Positions 40,110-50,821 of a DNA stretch of 64,000 bases are shown here, piece by piece; positions within the stretch are counted from its first letter, which is position 1; each line of letters opens with the position of its first letter. Origin of the DNA: Chionis minor. Taxonomy: Eukaryota; Chordata; Aves; Charadriiformes; Chionididae. The position numbers and the translations under genes were made by a program. A model generated the notes under the pieces. It was not told the DNA's origin. It saw only the letters and a program-made list of their open reading frames with translations, and made no database searches. Location of the stretch: the NCBI GenBank assembly GCA_013398295.1, contig VZSF01011151.1, positions 496,974-560,973 of the forward strand. Direction: 5' to 3'.

Positions 40110-43100
40110 CTGAAATGGTAAAGCAGGAAAAGTTAATAGGTAGGCGAGATAATTTGTTTTAAGAGCAGTTCACGTTTTTCAACTTCCTCAACCTATGTGA
40201 AGCTCTCCTGAGTACACTTTGGACTAATGATCCGGTTTTATTAATTGCTTTAGAGAGCTTCTATTTATGAAGTTCATGTTCAATTCTTATGCCTACAACT
40301 AAATTCTAAAAGCACATACAACTCTGGATAGAATGCCTTCTTTATAAGAATTGCTCCTCCATAAAGAATTCACTATAGCACAAAGCATCAAAACACATAA
40401 TACCCATTTCCATGTGAAAGCCAAAGGACCAGTGTTACGTAAGATTAGTAGAATTAAAATTTGATTATGTTTTTTATCTGTCTGCAGGTCTGATATTGGA
40501 AGTCTTACAGGTATATTTCAAAACTCTGTTAATCGTTAAACTGACCTGCCATCTGTTCTTAAGTGACTAATAAATGCAAAAGGAAAAGTAATTGCAGTAA
40601 CAAAAGGCAAATTCATTAGACTGAATACCAAAAAAGCTGATTTCCAAGTGAAGAAAGAATATTCTTTAACTCAAGTGACACAGTTTAAACAAATGTTGAT
40701 GGAAAGAGATAAAAATAATGAAGAATTCTTATTTTTCTCAGGGGAGCAGAAATTTTCCTTACTTTTAAGTCAGAAAGATTATGCTAGTATATCTACATTT
40801 ACATTATTCTCTGTGTTTGTAACGTGGCTAGTATGAATAATAATCAGATGAGCTTTTCCTGTTATATAACCAGTCTCATTCAAATGAAGTGATGGTACTT
40901 TTCTGGTACTACACAGTCCAAATTCAACCTACTTTGTACATTAGAAGTCACACATTACAGTTGGAAAGTAGGATCATGACAACTTATTTATCTTCCCACA
41001 GAATTATATTTTTTGGTAACAGCACATTTTTTTCTTCCTGTATTTTACATAGTGACATTACCTTCCCAGATTATTAAAAATTTCACGTTTCATGCAATTA
41101 CCTAGCATGTATTTTAAAACACAAATATTTTAACCAAGGACCCAATACAGCATCAAGTTAGTAGACTGGTTCTAAGACTCACCATGTCTGAAATTGCCAT
41201 TTTCCATTAATTCATAGACTCTGCCCCATGAAGTCCCTTTAAAACTCCAGTTCTTCCCAAATGAAGGAGGAAGCTGTACAACATTCATCTTTTCAGGTGT
41301 ACTATCTTTCTTTCAACATTTTTACTTAGTAGCTATATGGGAATAGCTGTAATCTACAATTTTGATCCTCAAAAGAGCTAGATAACAATGTCACATGTCA
41401 TCATAGTAAAGATGGGTCCTATATAATTGAATGTTCTCATAATTGGCTGCATTTTGTTACTGAGGAACAGTGTCTTAAAAAAAAAATCCTCCTCATTAAG
41501 GTCAATATTTAATATGATGTCAGTTGTCCAAGATCAGTATTTTCACAGTTAAGATTTTTTTTCTCATGACTCAAAGCTTGCAATAAATTAGTTAGTTGTA
41601 TTGTAAAATACCCAAATTTTTCCTTTACTGCTGTGGTAATGTACCAAGGACACCTACTGAGGGAAGAAAAGTAAAAGTGATACTTGGAATGTAGCTTGAA
41701 ACAGCAAACAACATCCACCTGCTTTAGCAAGTGGAAAATTTGACAGATGAATTTTGCTATATTTGAACCATGCTGACCAGAAAGCAGCGGTTGGGGGACG
41801 AAAGCTAAGGAGGGTATGTTTCTATTCTCAGAGGGCTCTCCTGGGCTTCTTCAGGAGAGAATTTTCACTTTCCACAAATTGCAATGAACAGGCAGGGATA
41901 GCAGATCACAGATGAATTACTCAGATCTAGGCTGGCTCTAGATGTCTTACCATCTGCAGATATCAGACATTTTTCTACTATGATTTATAAAGACTCTTAG
42001 ACAACAACTTGTGAAGAAATGCAAATATTCTAGATGATTCTAAAATGCACAAGTAGGAAAAGAATATCCATAAATCAGGAATAACAAAGAAATCTGACAG
42101 GATTCACACAAACTAGAAGAAGCAGAAACTAACAGGACGTGGAAAGGCTAAATGCATACAGAGCACCAATTTAATCATCTCGCATCAAATACATATAAAC
42201 ATGGGAGTCCAGCTAGAACTGCTTTGCTATGGCAACCTGTATCATTTTGCTAGGATTCTTATGGATTACTACTTCATTTCCAATCATCAGACCTCATCAA
42301 TCACCAGTCATCAATATATCTGCATACAGAGACGCTGAACTTAGCCTTGACTAACGGGCTGCTGCTCCAATTACGCTCTGAATAAGTCAGTGAGTCAACA
42401 GAGGAAACCCAGTAAAACTGAAGGCTTTTATTAAAATCTAGCTACTAAAGAGCTTTCCAAATTGCCCAAGAAACTACCTTAGAAACACATAAGCATTTCT
42501 TTCCAATTGCTGTTATGCTTAGCAAAAGGGGTTGGGATCCACTTACACCAATACTCCTCATTTTAAAGTAGGCAACAAACATCATGTAGGCTAATTTCAA
42601 GATGCCTAGATTCCATGGAAAATTGCAATGGGAAGACTGGACGTAAGAGTCATCAGGATCCACCAGGAGAAAATTTTGACCCTATCTAGGTATGCTCCAA
42701 AAGCATCCCATGAAAACTCTTTAAGGAGAATTCCATGAATGAATATTTTGATTGAAGCTCCTGAACAGACTTTGTTAGGGGGAGCTTCAAGTGTAAGGTA
42801 TGCAAAAGGACAGACACCTGACTGCCTCCTTGCCACAACCTGCCAGAATATAAACAAAATAAGGTATGTTGGAAGACCTTTTTGGTACAAGCTTAATATA
42901 AGTAGATTAATGACGCTCTTCCCTTTCTTCATCTCTGTCTAGAAGAAGTATTTCCACTTGTGTTGTTCATTTTCAGTGTCATAAATAAATGTATACTGCC
43001 AGCTTGACAGCATACACACCACTCCATGCAAATTCAAAAAGTGCTAAAAATATACCTTGTCTTCCCAAGCCACCTGACACAATCAGGGTGAGAAAAATAA

Positions 43101-43229
43101 GTGTTTTCCCGAGCTGACAACAACCAACAAGGCTTTCTGATATACTCAAAAATATTGGGTGACATGCTCAAACTTGGAGGATGACTGATAGCAGGCATCA
43201 CTGTCATCCAATGAGAAGTGATATTATTT
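40110..43229. other. Intronic sequence, nothing recognisable
   Basis: AT-rich intron sequence upstream (in the plus sense) of the nested CR1. Open frames such as 42606-42932 lack family features. Confidence 0.5.
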
Positions 43230-44480
43230 TCATAGAATCATAGAATCGGCTAGGTTGGAACGGAACTTTAGGATCATCGAGTCCAACCATCAACCTAACA
43301 CTGCCAAAACCACTGCTAAACCATGTCCCTAAGCACCACATCTACCCATCTTTTAAATACCTCCAGGGATGGCAATTCCACCGCTTCCCTAGGCAGCAAA
43401 TTCCAACACTTGATAACCCTTTTGGGGAATAAATTTTTCCTAATATCCAATCTAAACCTCCTCTGGCGCAACCTGAGGCCATTTCCTACTGTCCTACCAC
43501 TTGTTGCTAGGGGTACAAGCTGGAACACAGGAATTCCATCTCAACACGAGGAAAAACCTCTTTACTTTCAGGGTCACAGAGCACTGGAACAGGCTGCCCA
43601 GAGAGGTTGTGCAGTTTCCTTCTCTGGAAATACTCAAAGTCTGCCTGGATGCATTCCTGTCAAACCTGCTCTAGGTGAACCTGGATTTGGCAGGGGGATT
43701 GGTCTAGATGATCCCTCAAGGCGCCTTCCAACCCCTACCATTCTTTGACTCTGTTACTTAAGAGAAGAGATCAACCCCCACCTCACTACAACCTCCCTTC
43801 AGGTAGTTGTAGAGAGCAATAAGGTCTCCCCTCAGCCTCCTTTTCTCCAGGATAAACAACCCCAGTTCCCTCAGCTGCTCCTCAGAAGACTTGTGCTCCA
43901 GACCCCTCACCAGCTTTGTTGCCCTTCTCTGGACACGCTCCAGCACTTCAATGTCTTTCTTGTAGTGAGGGGCCCAAAACTGAACACAGTACTCGAGGTG
44001 GGACCTCACCAGTGCCAAGTACAGGGAGATGATCGCTTCCCTACTCCTGCTGGCCACACTATTCCTGACACAAGCCAGGATACTCTTGGCCTTCTTGGCC
44101 ACCTGGGCACACTGCTGGCTCATATTCAGGTGGCTGTCAACCAACAACCTCAGGTCCTTTTCTACCAGGCAGCTTTCCAGCCACTCTTCCCCAAGCCTGT
44201 AGTGCTGCATGGAGTTGTTGTGACCCAAGCGCAGGAACCAGCTCTTGGCCTTGTGGAACTTCGTACTATTGGCCTTGGCCCATTGATACAACCTGGCCAG
44301 ATCCCTCTTGTAGGGCCATCCTACCCTCAAGCAGGTAAACACTCCCGCCTCACCTGGTGTCATCTGCAAACTTACTGAGGGTGCACTCGATCCTCTCGTC
44401 CAGGTCTACCGAGATATTAAAGAGAACTGGCCCCAGTACTGAGCCCTGGGGAACATCACTTGTGACCTACCACTTGGTTC
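43230..44480 (-). mobile_element. CR1 LINE, minus orientation, interrupted by a second CR1
   Basis: The reversed tail (catagaatcatagaatcggc) and 3' UTR run from 43230 to about 43516. The same element resumes at about 43752 and continues to 44480 with RT C-terminal peptides ([40 protein letters not shown]). The gap is filled by a plus-oriented CR1 3' end. The sequence belongs to a CR1 subfamily distinct from the copies at 23774 and 33487, judging from its 3' UTR (the ttgatggttggactc type). Confidence 0.92.
43517..43751 (+). mobile_element. CR1 3' end nested inside an older CR1
   Basis: A plus-oriented 3' fragment (aagctggaacacaggaattc to ccctaccattctttgactctg) interrupts the minus-strand CR1. 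The host sequence at the junctions is ttgttgct on the left and gttact on the right, consistent with a short target duplication. It is therefore younger than the CR1 that contains it. Confidence 0.88.
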
Positions 44481-46682
44481 CTTTATATTGATCTTATCCA
44501 TCAAAAAATGAGGTATAGAAAAGATATTAACATATTTGAAGCTAGACACAAGAAATATCAGTCCAGAAAGACCAAAGTCAATGTCTATATGAATTTGAAT
44601 TAGGGCTGTAAAATCCCATACAAGGATGAAAGGCTCTGAAAGGCACATCAGCTGCAAGCTTGAAAAGTAGTAAGACACTTGTGTCTCTTTTGATAGGAAC
44701 TGAGAGGAATCAATCAAGCCACTTATACAAGGATTAATAAAACTTAACTGTTAACAAGGGTAACAGGGTTCAGCAGAGGAGGTATGTCTTAAAGTCATTC
44801 TTGACTGCTCTCCTAGGAATTGTGCAAAGTATTAGCTTAACATTAGACCTAAGGCAGTGGCAACAGAAAGGATTTTGACACACTGACCTCAGAAAAACAC
44901 CAACATACTGATTACGTAAATTAGAAAGTCTATTGAGTCTATTTAGACAACCATTCAGCATTGTATCACCATGTAGTCAATGTCTTGCTCTCTGGAAGGA
45001 CACAACACTCCTCTAGAAGAAAAATCAGCAGGGTTGCATTAATGAGAGTTTTCAGTTGCTATGATGGCAAGACATTCTTCAGCAATCCACTGCCTAAAGA
45101 CACCAGTCTTTAAGTTATAATGGGAAAATATGATGGGATGTATTCATCAGTTCCTTTATTTAGTATCAGAATGGATGTTGAAGTCGTGAAAACAAAAGGA
45201 ATCTGTAAGCATTTTTCTTCCTTAATGAAGAAAGGCAAATATATTTTTCTGTCCCCGCTGCAATGGCTCCTCCAAATCATCTGCCACTGTATTATCAATG
45301 ATGCACAGAATAATGCTACTTTGCCTCTCTTTAAAAACAAATTACAGAGATGACAGTTGCAAATAAAGGTCCAGTGTTGTTGGACCCAGAGGAAAACTTT
45401 GCTTTGACTTCCCTTTTAACATTGTAAATGCTTTATCTCAAAGCCCATGATTTTCCCTGTGTCTATAGACTCGGTTGCTCTGCTATAGATAGCAGTCATT
45501 CTGCTATTGATGTGGAGATGGCATCAACAGTGCACAGCACCTTTTACCATCTTCCATCAGGCTTTTGGATTCAGTGCATTGTGAAAGCCTATGGGATCTA
45601 ATAAGCAACTCAGTGCACCCAGAAAGATGGAATTACTGAAAGCACGAGTCTATAATCAAACAGAAAGATGTGTTTGAGATAATGGTAGATAAACAGCACG
45701 GTTTCTTGTTTCCATGAAGTTTTTAAAAGCTATAATTGATCGTTCTTTGGAATACTTCTGTTGAGAGATATCCTGCAAAAGATACCTGGTTGATGGCACT
45801 ACACTTAGTATTATTATGCTTCCAGGCCTCTAAACATCAGACACATTGCTTATTAGGTCTGCTGGTATATCACTGCAGCTACTGGCCCTTCTGTGGGCAT
45901 TGGTCTCATTATGAGTTCAGATACAGCTATACCACTGGTTGTTATTCTCAGATGAAAAGCTTGTATTTAGAACAGCATATAAATGACAGTTTTTAAATGG
46001 CTTTACAGCCTCTTAAACGCTAGGTGAGGGTGCTAAAAAGATGCTGTGTTTCAGGCCTTCTGATGATCTCTAAGGATCTCATGACATTAGACTTTCTCTG
46101 AATTCAATTTTTTTCGCTGTTTCACAGCGGCGACAGCCAAGAAGGATGAAAAAGAATTTATTAACCTTCTTTGATTTGCACCATCTTTGACAATTATTTT
46201 CTATTATGTGACAAGATAAGATTATCAATGAAGATAGCTAATAGCTAAATCTGTTCAGCAGCAGGAGTATTGCTTCCATTTCTTGGCATAGTATTAATAT
46301 GAAAGACTAATACATTACAATGTCTATAAAATTTTTGCTAAAGCCAGTAATTACAGGACAAAGAGCATCGGCGGAATGCTAAGATCATTAATGACAAACC
46401 TGATTTGACTGACTACTGAGTCTGTCTAAGGAATGAGGTTGAGAGTCATTTTCTTTCATAATTAAGGGAGCAGAGGACACCTCAACTAGCATAAACTGCA
46501 GAGGATAAACTTGGTAAATATTGATTAAAATTTCTAATACATAAACCTTAGAACACAAAAAAATATAGTATAAAGGAAACCCTAAATCTACTGTATATTC
46601 TTCAGCTGGAATTATGTTTGAACTATGCTAATAAAAAATGCAGAAAGAAAAGAGATGCATATTGTATCACACATATACTTAC
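44481..46682. other. Intronic sequence, nothing recognisable
   Basis: AT-rich sequence. The overlapping open frames on both strands at 45110-45353 are short, in opposite orientations, and have no family resemblance. Confidence 0.5.
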
Positions 46683-46886
46683 TTAAGGAAAGCAAGCAAC
46701 GTAGAATGCTGCCAATGGAGTTGTAACATTCGTTCAACTGGATCAAGGGGTAATGACTTGCTCGAAGTAACACCTGGTAACAACTGTCCACTCAGATGGA
46801 ATAACATGTCATAAACAGTATCTTTACCAAGGTTTTGTTTAAAAACTGTTTCTTGCGAAGAGGTCATCTGGACTTTACACACATCA
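46683..46886 (-). CDS. CFAP47: CFAP47 exon
   Basis: The acceptor is CTCTTTTAG and the donor is TTAA followed by GTAAGTAT, a near-perfect match to the consensus. The 204-nt exon starts with 1 nt, holds 67 codons and ends with 2 nt. It encodes a mostly helical segment including DTVYDMLFHLSGQLLPG and LHWQHSTLLAFLK. The intron that precedes it in the transcript is only 811 bp. The following intron is 6.6 kb and contains the nested CR1 pair. Phases agree on both sides. Confidence 0.85.
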
Positions 46887-47697
46887 CTAAAAGAGAAAAA
46901 GCTACTGATATTATTCTTCTAAATGCACAAAACAAGCTAACATTATATATATCATGATGATGAATTTAATAAACCAAGAAGTGAAACCAGCAGCAAGTAG
47001 GCTGAAAAGTATAGCACTTTTTCCCTTTTACAGAACTTTCATAATAACGTAAGAACTTTGAACTCCATAGAATATTTAACAAGCATATATGAAATATTTC
47101 ATAAATAAAGTTGTGTTTGTCACTGCTTTCTACCAAACATAACTTTGATTTCTATCATGTTTATAAATGCCTATGTGTTTGTGTCCCAAGAGATGGGCTT
47201 ATTCCTTAGTAGCAAGCCAGATAGTGGCATTGCTTAGTTAATCTTAAGACTGATGTATTTCCAGGGTGTTTGGAAGACTGTTGATTATGAAATTTGCTCT
47301 CCCATCTGTTTCTTGATCTCAGAGTATGTAGGGAGAAAAAAGAAATATGTTAAAACACTTATTTATGACACCAAAGAAGGGACAACTGCTAAAACAGCAT
47401 TCATTCTGGGAGAAGAATCAATTTCAGTTTAGAGGGTGACATATAGTTTGAACTGCATATTTAACATACACTGAATTATTATATATTAGAGAATTGTAGT
47501 CAGAAATATATTTCAGAAAATGAAAAATAACCCCTGAATTCCATTTTCATATAAACAGCACATAGATGCTACAATTTTAATATACAACTGTGTATTAGAA
47601 TGCATTTATATTCCTCAGATCATATCCAAAACACACAAAAAATGTGTTAACATTTTATTAGGCAGACATAAGTTAGCTCTAAGCAGATATGAATTAC

Positions 47698-47929
47698 CGT
47701 CTTAGTGAATATGGTATTGAAATAGGATTTTGTCCTTTCGACCAACCAAAGAGAGTGAACCAATTCTTAACAGCAGTTAGGGTTTTCTGAAAGAAGATGT
47801 ACTCCTCTTTATCTTCATCCGGAAAAAATGACAAATCAGATTTATTTTCTCTCCCATCACTTTGACTGTCAGCTTCACTCTCGTCACTCATCTTTTCACC
47901 ACTCTCACTTTCAAAAGTAGTATCCGACT
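47698..47929 (-). CDS. CFAP47: CFAP47 exon, acidic linker then hydrophobic helix
   Basis: The acceptor is TGTGTCATTCAG and the donor is AAGACG followed by GTAATT. The 232-nt exon starts with 2 nt, holds 76 codons and ends with 2 nt. The first half is strongly acidic (many Glu, Asp and Ser, for example ESESGEKMSDESEADSQS), probably a disordered linker. The second half, from EEYIFFQKTLTAVKNWFTLF, is aromatic and helix-like and resembles the conserved segment that precedes the CH region in CFAP47 orthologues. Its longest uninterrupted frame continues past the acceptor into intron, so the exon edge is set by phase. Confidence 0.85.
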
Positions 47930-48690
47930 CTGAATGACACAAAACAAAAAAAAAACCCCACAAGACCCAGATTCCTTATTTCACTGTTTTTGTCTAGTAC
48001 AAAAAAAATACTTTGTTTTAAACACACAATTGTTTTCAGAAAACTAAAAGCTGTCAGACAACAAATGATCAACTTATTTCAGGAGTAAACAATTTAAGTG
48101 ACATGTACACATCTTGGGAATAGAACAAATTATATTCTTCAAATTTAATTTTACTTAAAGAATAAGATATTACCCAATCAGAAAAAATAAACTCAGGCAC
48201 AGCTTACGAAAACATAGTCAGTGTTCTTAAAGAAAAAGTCTTACACACAGTTCCAGTATGTTTAGCTTTACCAGCTAGTAAAGGCTAGTTCCACACCCCA
48301 ATCACGTAGCATGACCCAATAACTGACTTGCATTCAAACAGTTTATCAGGTACTGCATAACTAAACCTACATCCCAATCTATAAGCCTTTGGACTTTTCT
48401 CTCCTAAATTCTGACCTAGTCAAAACTTAGACTATATATTTTGACAACTACTAGTTGTTATCAATGTCAACAACAATATTATTGCATGAAAGGTAACGAC
48501 AGAACAATTTTTCTCACAGTACAAATAACTTCGATGATTCCATCCTTGAAGGTGTATTTCAATACCACTGTTGCAGTTTTAATATTTTTTTAAATGAGGC
48601 AAAAATAAAACTAACTGATACCTTGAACAGTGAATAAAAAAATCTTGTTAGGATTTAAGAAAAAAAAACAACACAATAAGATTATTATAA

Positions 48691-49133
48691 GATTATCATG
48701 AGGTCAGATCTGAGTTTGTGCAATACCACCAGCTGACAAGATTACTTTCCTCATCTTGTCACTGCTACCTTCACCAGAGTTTATTGCCTTTTCAGATCTG
48801 AAACCAAGTTGCTCTTTTGAACTCTTCTTACATCATTCCTTTGAAAATGAATGTACCTCTCAATCATGTTGGTAAAGAGGTACTGTTTGATCTGTTTAAC
48901 TACCCCTGTTTGTCTTGGACGTACCTTCGAGAATGATCACACAAACATCAGCAGATCTGCAAGAGTGGAATCCTAACAGTGATGAAACAGCAGAAGTAAC
49001 TTCTGCTGTTCTAACTTCAGTTAGAAAACTAGCAGCTGAAAAGAGAGATGTCAACAGCCTCGGATACCAGTCACCTGACAACCCTGCAGAAGAACTATTA
49101 CTTTTAGTTCATATGCAACAGCACCTTAACTGA
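48691..49133 (+). pseudogene. Possible degraded coding remnant, unidentified
   Basis: The plus strand has a frame from 48691 to 48936 that is protein-like except for an internal TGA at 48799-48801 (pieces such as VRSEFVQYHQLTRLL and NVPLNHVGKEVLFDLFNYPC). It shifts at about 48933 to a second frame of 66 codons ending TGA at 49131-49133 (pieces such as TSADLQEWNPNSDETAEV and NPAEELLLLVHMQQHLN). The stop directly abuts the target duplication of the LTR at 49139. With the LTR removed, an AATAAA lies about 45 bp after the stop (50214-50219), as in a short 3' UTR. I do not recognise the protein. Chance open frames remain possible. Confidence 0.3.
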
Positions 49134-49138
49134 GCCCC

Positions 49139-50169
49139 TCTATCAGGTTTGCATTGCAAGGTCTTGGTAGCAGGGGGGCAACAGGGGTGACTTCTGTGAG
49201 AAGCTGCTAAAAGCTTTCCTGTGTCCAACAGAGCCAATGCCCGCCATTCCAAGATGGACTTGCCGCTGGCCTAGGCTGAACCAGTCAGTGACAATGGTAA
49301 CAACTCCGTGACAACATAATTAAGAAGGTGGAAAAAACCCTGCGCAACAGCAGCCAGAGAGAGGAGTGAGAATATGTGAGAGCGACCACACTGCAGACAA
49401 GGTCAGTGAAGAAGGAGGGTGAGGAGGTGCTCCAGGTGCCAGAGCAGAGATTCCCCTGCAGGACATGGAGGTTTAGCAGTAGAGCAGAAATCCACCTGCA
49501 GCCCGTGGAGAACCCCACACTGGAGTAAGTGGATGCACCTGAACTAGGGTGTGACCCCATGGAGAGCCCATGCTGGAACAGGCTCCTGGCAGGACCTGTG
49601 GACCCGTGGAGAGAGGAGCCCATGCTGCAGCAGGTTTGCTGGCAGGACTTGTGACCTCATGGGGGACCCATGCCGGAGAAGTTCATGAAGAATTGTAGCC
49701 CACAGGAAGGACTCACATTTGAGAAGTTTGTGGAGGAAAATCTCCCATGGGTGGGACCCCAAGCTGGAGCAGGGAAGAGTGCAAGGAGGAAGGAGTGGAA
49801 GAGACAACATGTGATGAACTGACCACAACCCCTATTGCCTGTCCCCCTGTACAGCATGAGGGAAGGAGGTAGAGAAAAATCGGGAGAAAACTTCAGCCCA
49901 GGAAGAAGGAAGGGGTGGAGGAAGGTGTTTTAAGATTCAGTTTTTATTCCTCATTGTCCTCCTCTGATTTATTTGGTAATAAATTAAATTAATTTTCTTC
50001 AAGTCAAGTTTGTTTTGCCCATGCTGATAATTCCCGAGTGATCTCTCCCTGTCCTTATCTCAACCCATGAGTCTTTCATTATATTTTCTCTCCCCTGTCC
50101 AGCTTTGGAGGGGAGTGATAGAGCAGCTTTGGTAGGCACCTGGCGTCCAGCCAGGGTCAACCCACCACA
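49139..50169 (+). mobile_element. Avian ERV solo LTR (about 1 kb) with perfect 5-bp target duplication
   Basis: It starts TCTATCAGGTTTGCATTGCA (TG changed to TC) and ends CAGCCAGGGTCAACCCACCACA-like sequence with terminal CA. GCCCC occurs directly before (49134-49138) and directly after (50170-50174), a perfect 5-bp target site duplication as expected for ERVL-type integration. The internal part is GC-rich with repeated 'ctggaacaggctcctggcag'-like words, and there is an AATAAA at 49978-49983. No viral coding region is present. Confidence 0.87.
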
Positions 50170-50692
50170 GCCCCACTGACAATGGTTGGTTTTATACAGT
50201 ACTTCATAAATGCAATAAAAATATCAAAGTCTAACTTGAGTGTACAACTGGACCTTTGCAGAATATAGCATATTTACAGAGTGTATATGGTGGTTAGTTC
50301 ACAACTACAGAAGCAATACTCTTCTTTGCAACTAATCCCTAAGGTTTGTACAGTAGTTATTTTTCTGCTGGCTCCTCCCTGAACGTGTTATTGCAAAAAG
50401 GACCTTGAAATGTTTTGTTTGTGGGTTTTTTTGTTTTGGGTTGTTTTTTCACTAGTTTGACTAATTTCCCTTCCACTTAGTCTGCTAAAAGGACAGAGTG
50501 TTTTCTGCTTCTATACCTAGCCAGGTTTCCCATGGTGTAACAGGAGAGGACAGTCTCCCCAGCATTCATTGATTATATGTGCAGAAGCATTTCAGGCAAA
50601 GCTTACAAATGTGAAACATAACACTTTAAAGCAGTAAGCTGAAAAGAAGTTGTAAGAGCTCAAAACATTTAAAGTGAACAGCTGCACTATAC

Positions 50693-50821
50693 CTGATTGA
50701 GAATCTTCATAGGTTGAGTCAGTGGTTGCACCAAAGGAACTTGAGGAAATACTATGGGAAAGTGATTGTGGAGTATAACATGGATGCAGAACAACTTCTC
50801 CACTACTGCAGTCCTTACTGT
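50693..50821 (-). CDS. CFAP47: CFAP47 exon, Ser/Thr-rich linker
   Basis: The acceptor is GTTTTATAG followed by ACAG, and the donor is CAATCAG followed by GTATAG. The 129-nt exon starts with 2 nt, holds 42 codons and ends with 1 nt. It encodes a low-complexity Ser/Thr-rich linker including SLSHSISSSSFGATTDSTYE. Such linkers evolve quickly, so the call rests on splice sites and on phase, which joins both neighbours without a stop. The upstream AG choice could shift by 4 nt, but only the stated one keeps frame. Confidence 0.75.

Noticed and set aside
43323..44378. Plus-strand frames of 141 and 161 codons
   Set aside because: They are antisense shadows of CR1 reverse-transcriptase sequence and its 3' region.
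45110..45353. Overlapping frames of 76 and 77 codons on opposite strands
   Set aside because: No coding features on either strand; typical of chance in a slightly less AT-rich patch.
46679..46882. Complete 67-codon small ORF
   Set aside because: It is part of a CFAP47 exon; its apparent stop is created by the GTAAGT splice donor and its apparent start is an internal GTG codon.
49285..49857. Minus-strand frames of about 66-112 codons rich in Ser/Leu/Pro
   Set aside because: They lie inside the non-coding GC-rich LTR at 49139-50169.
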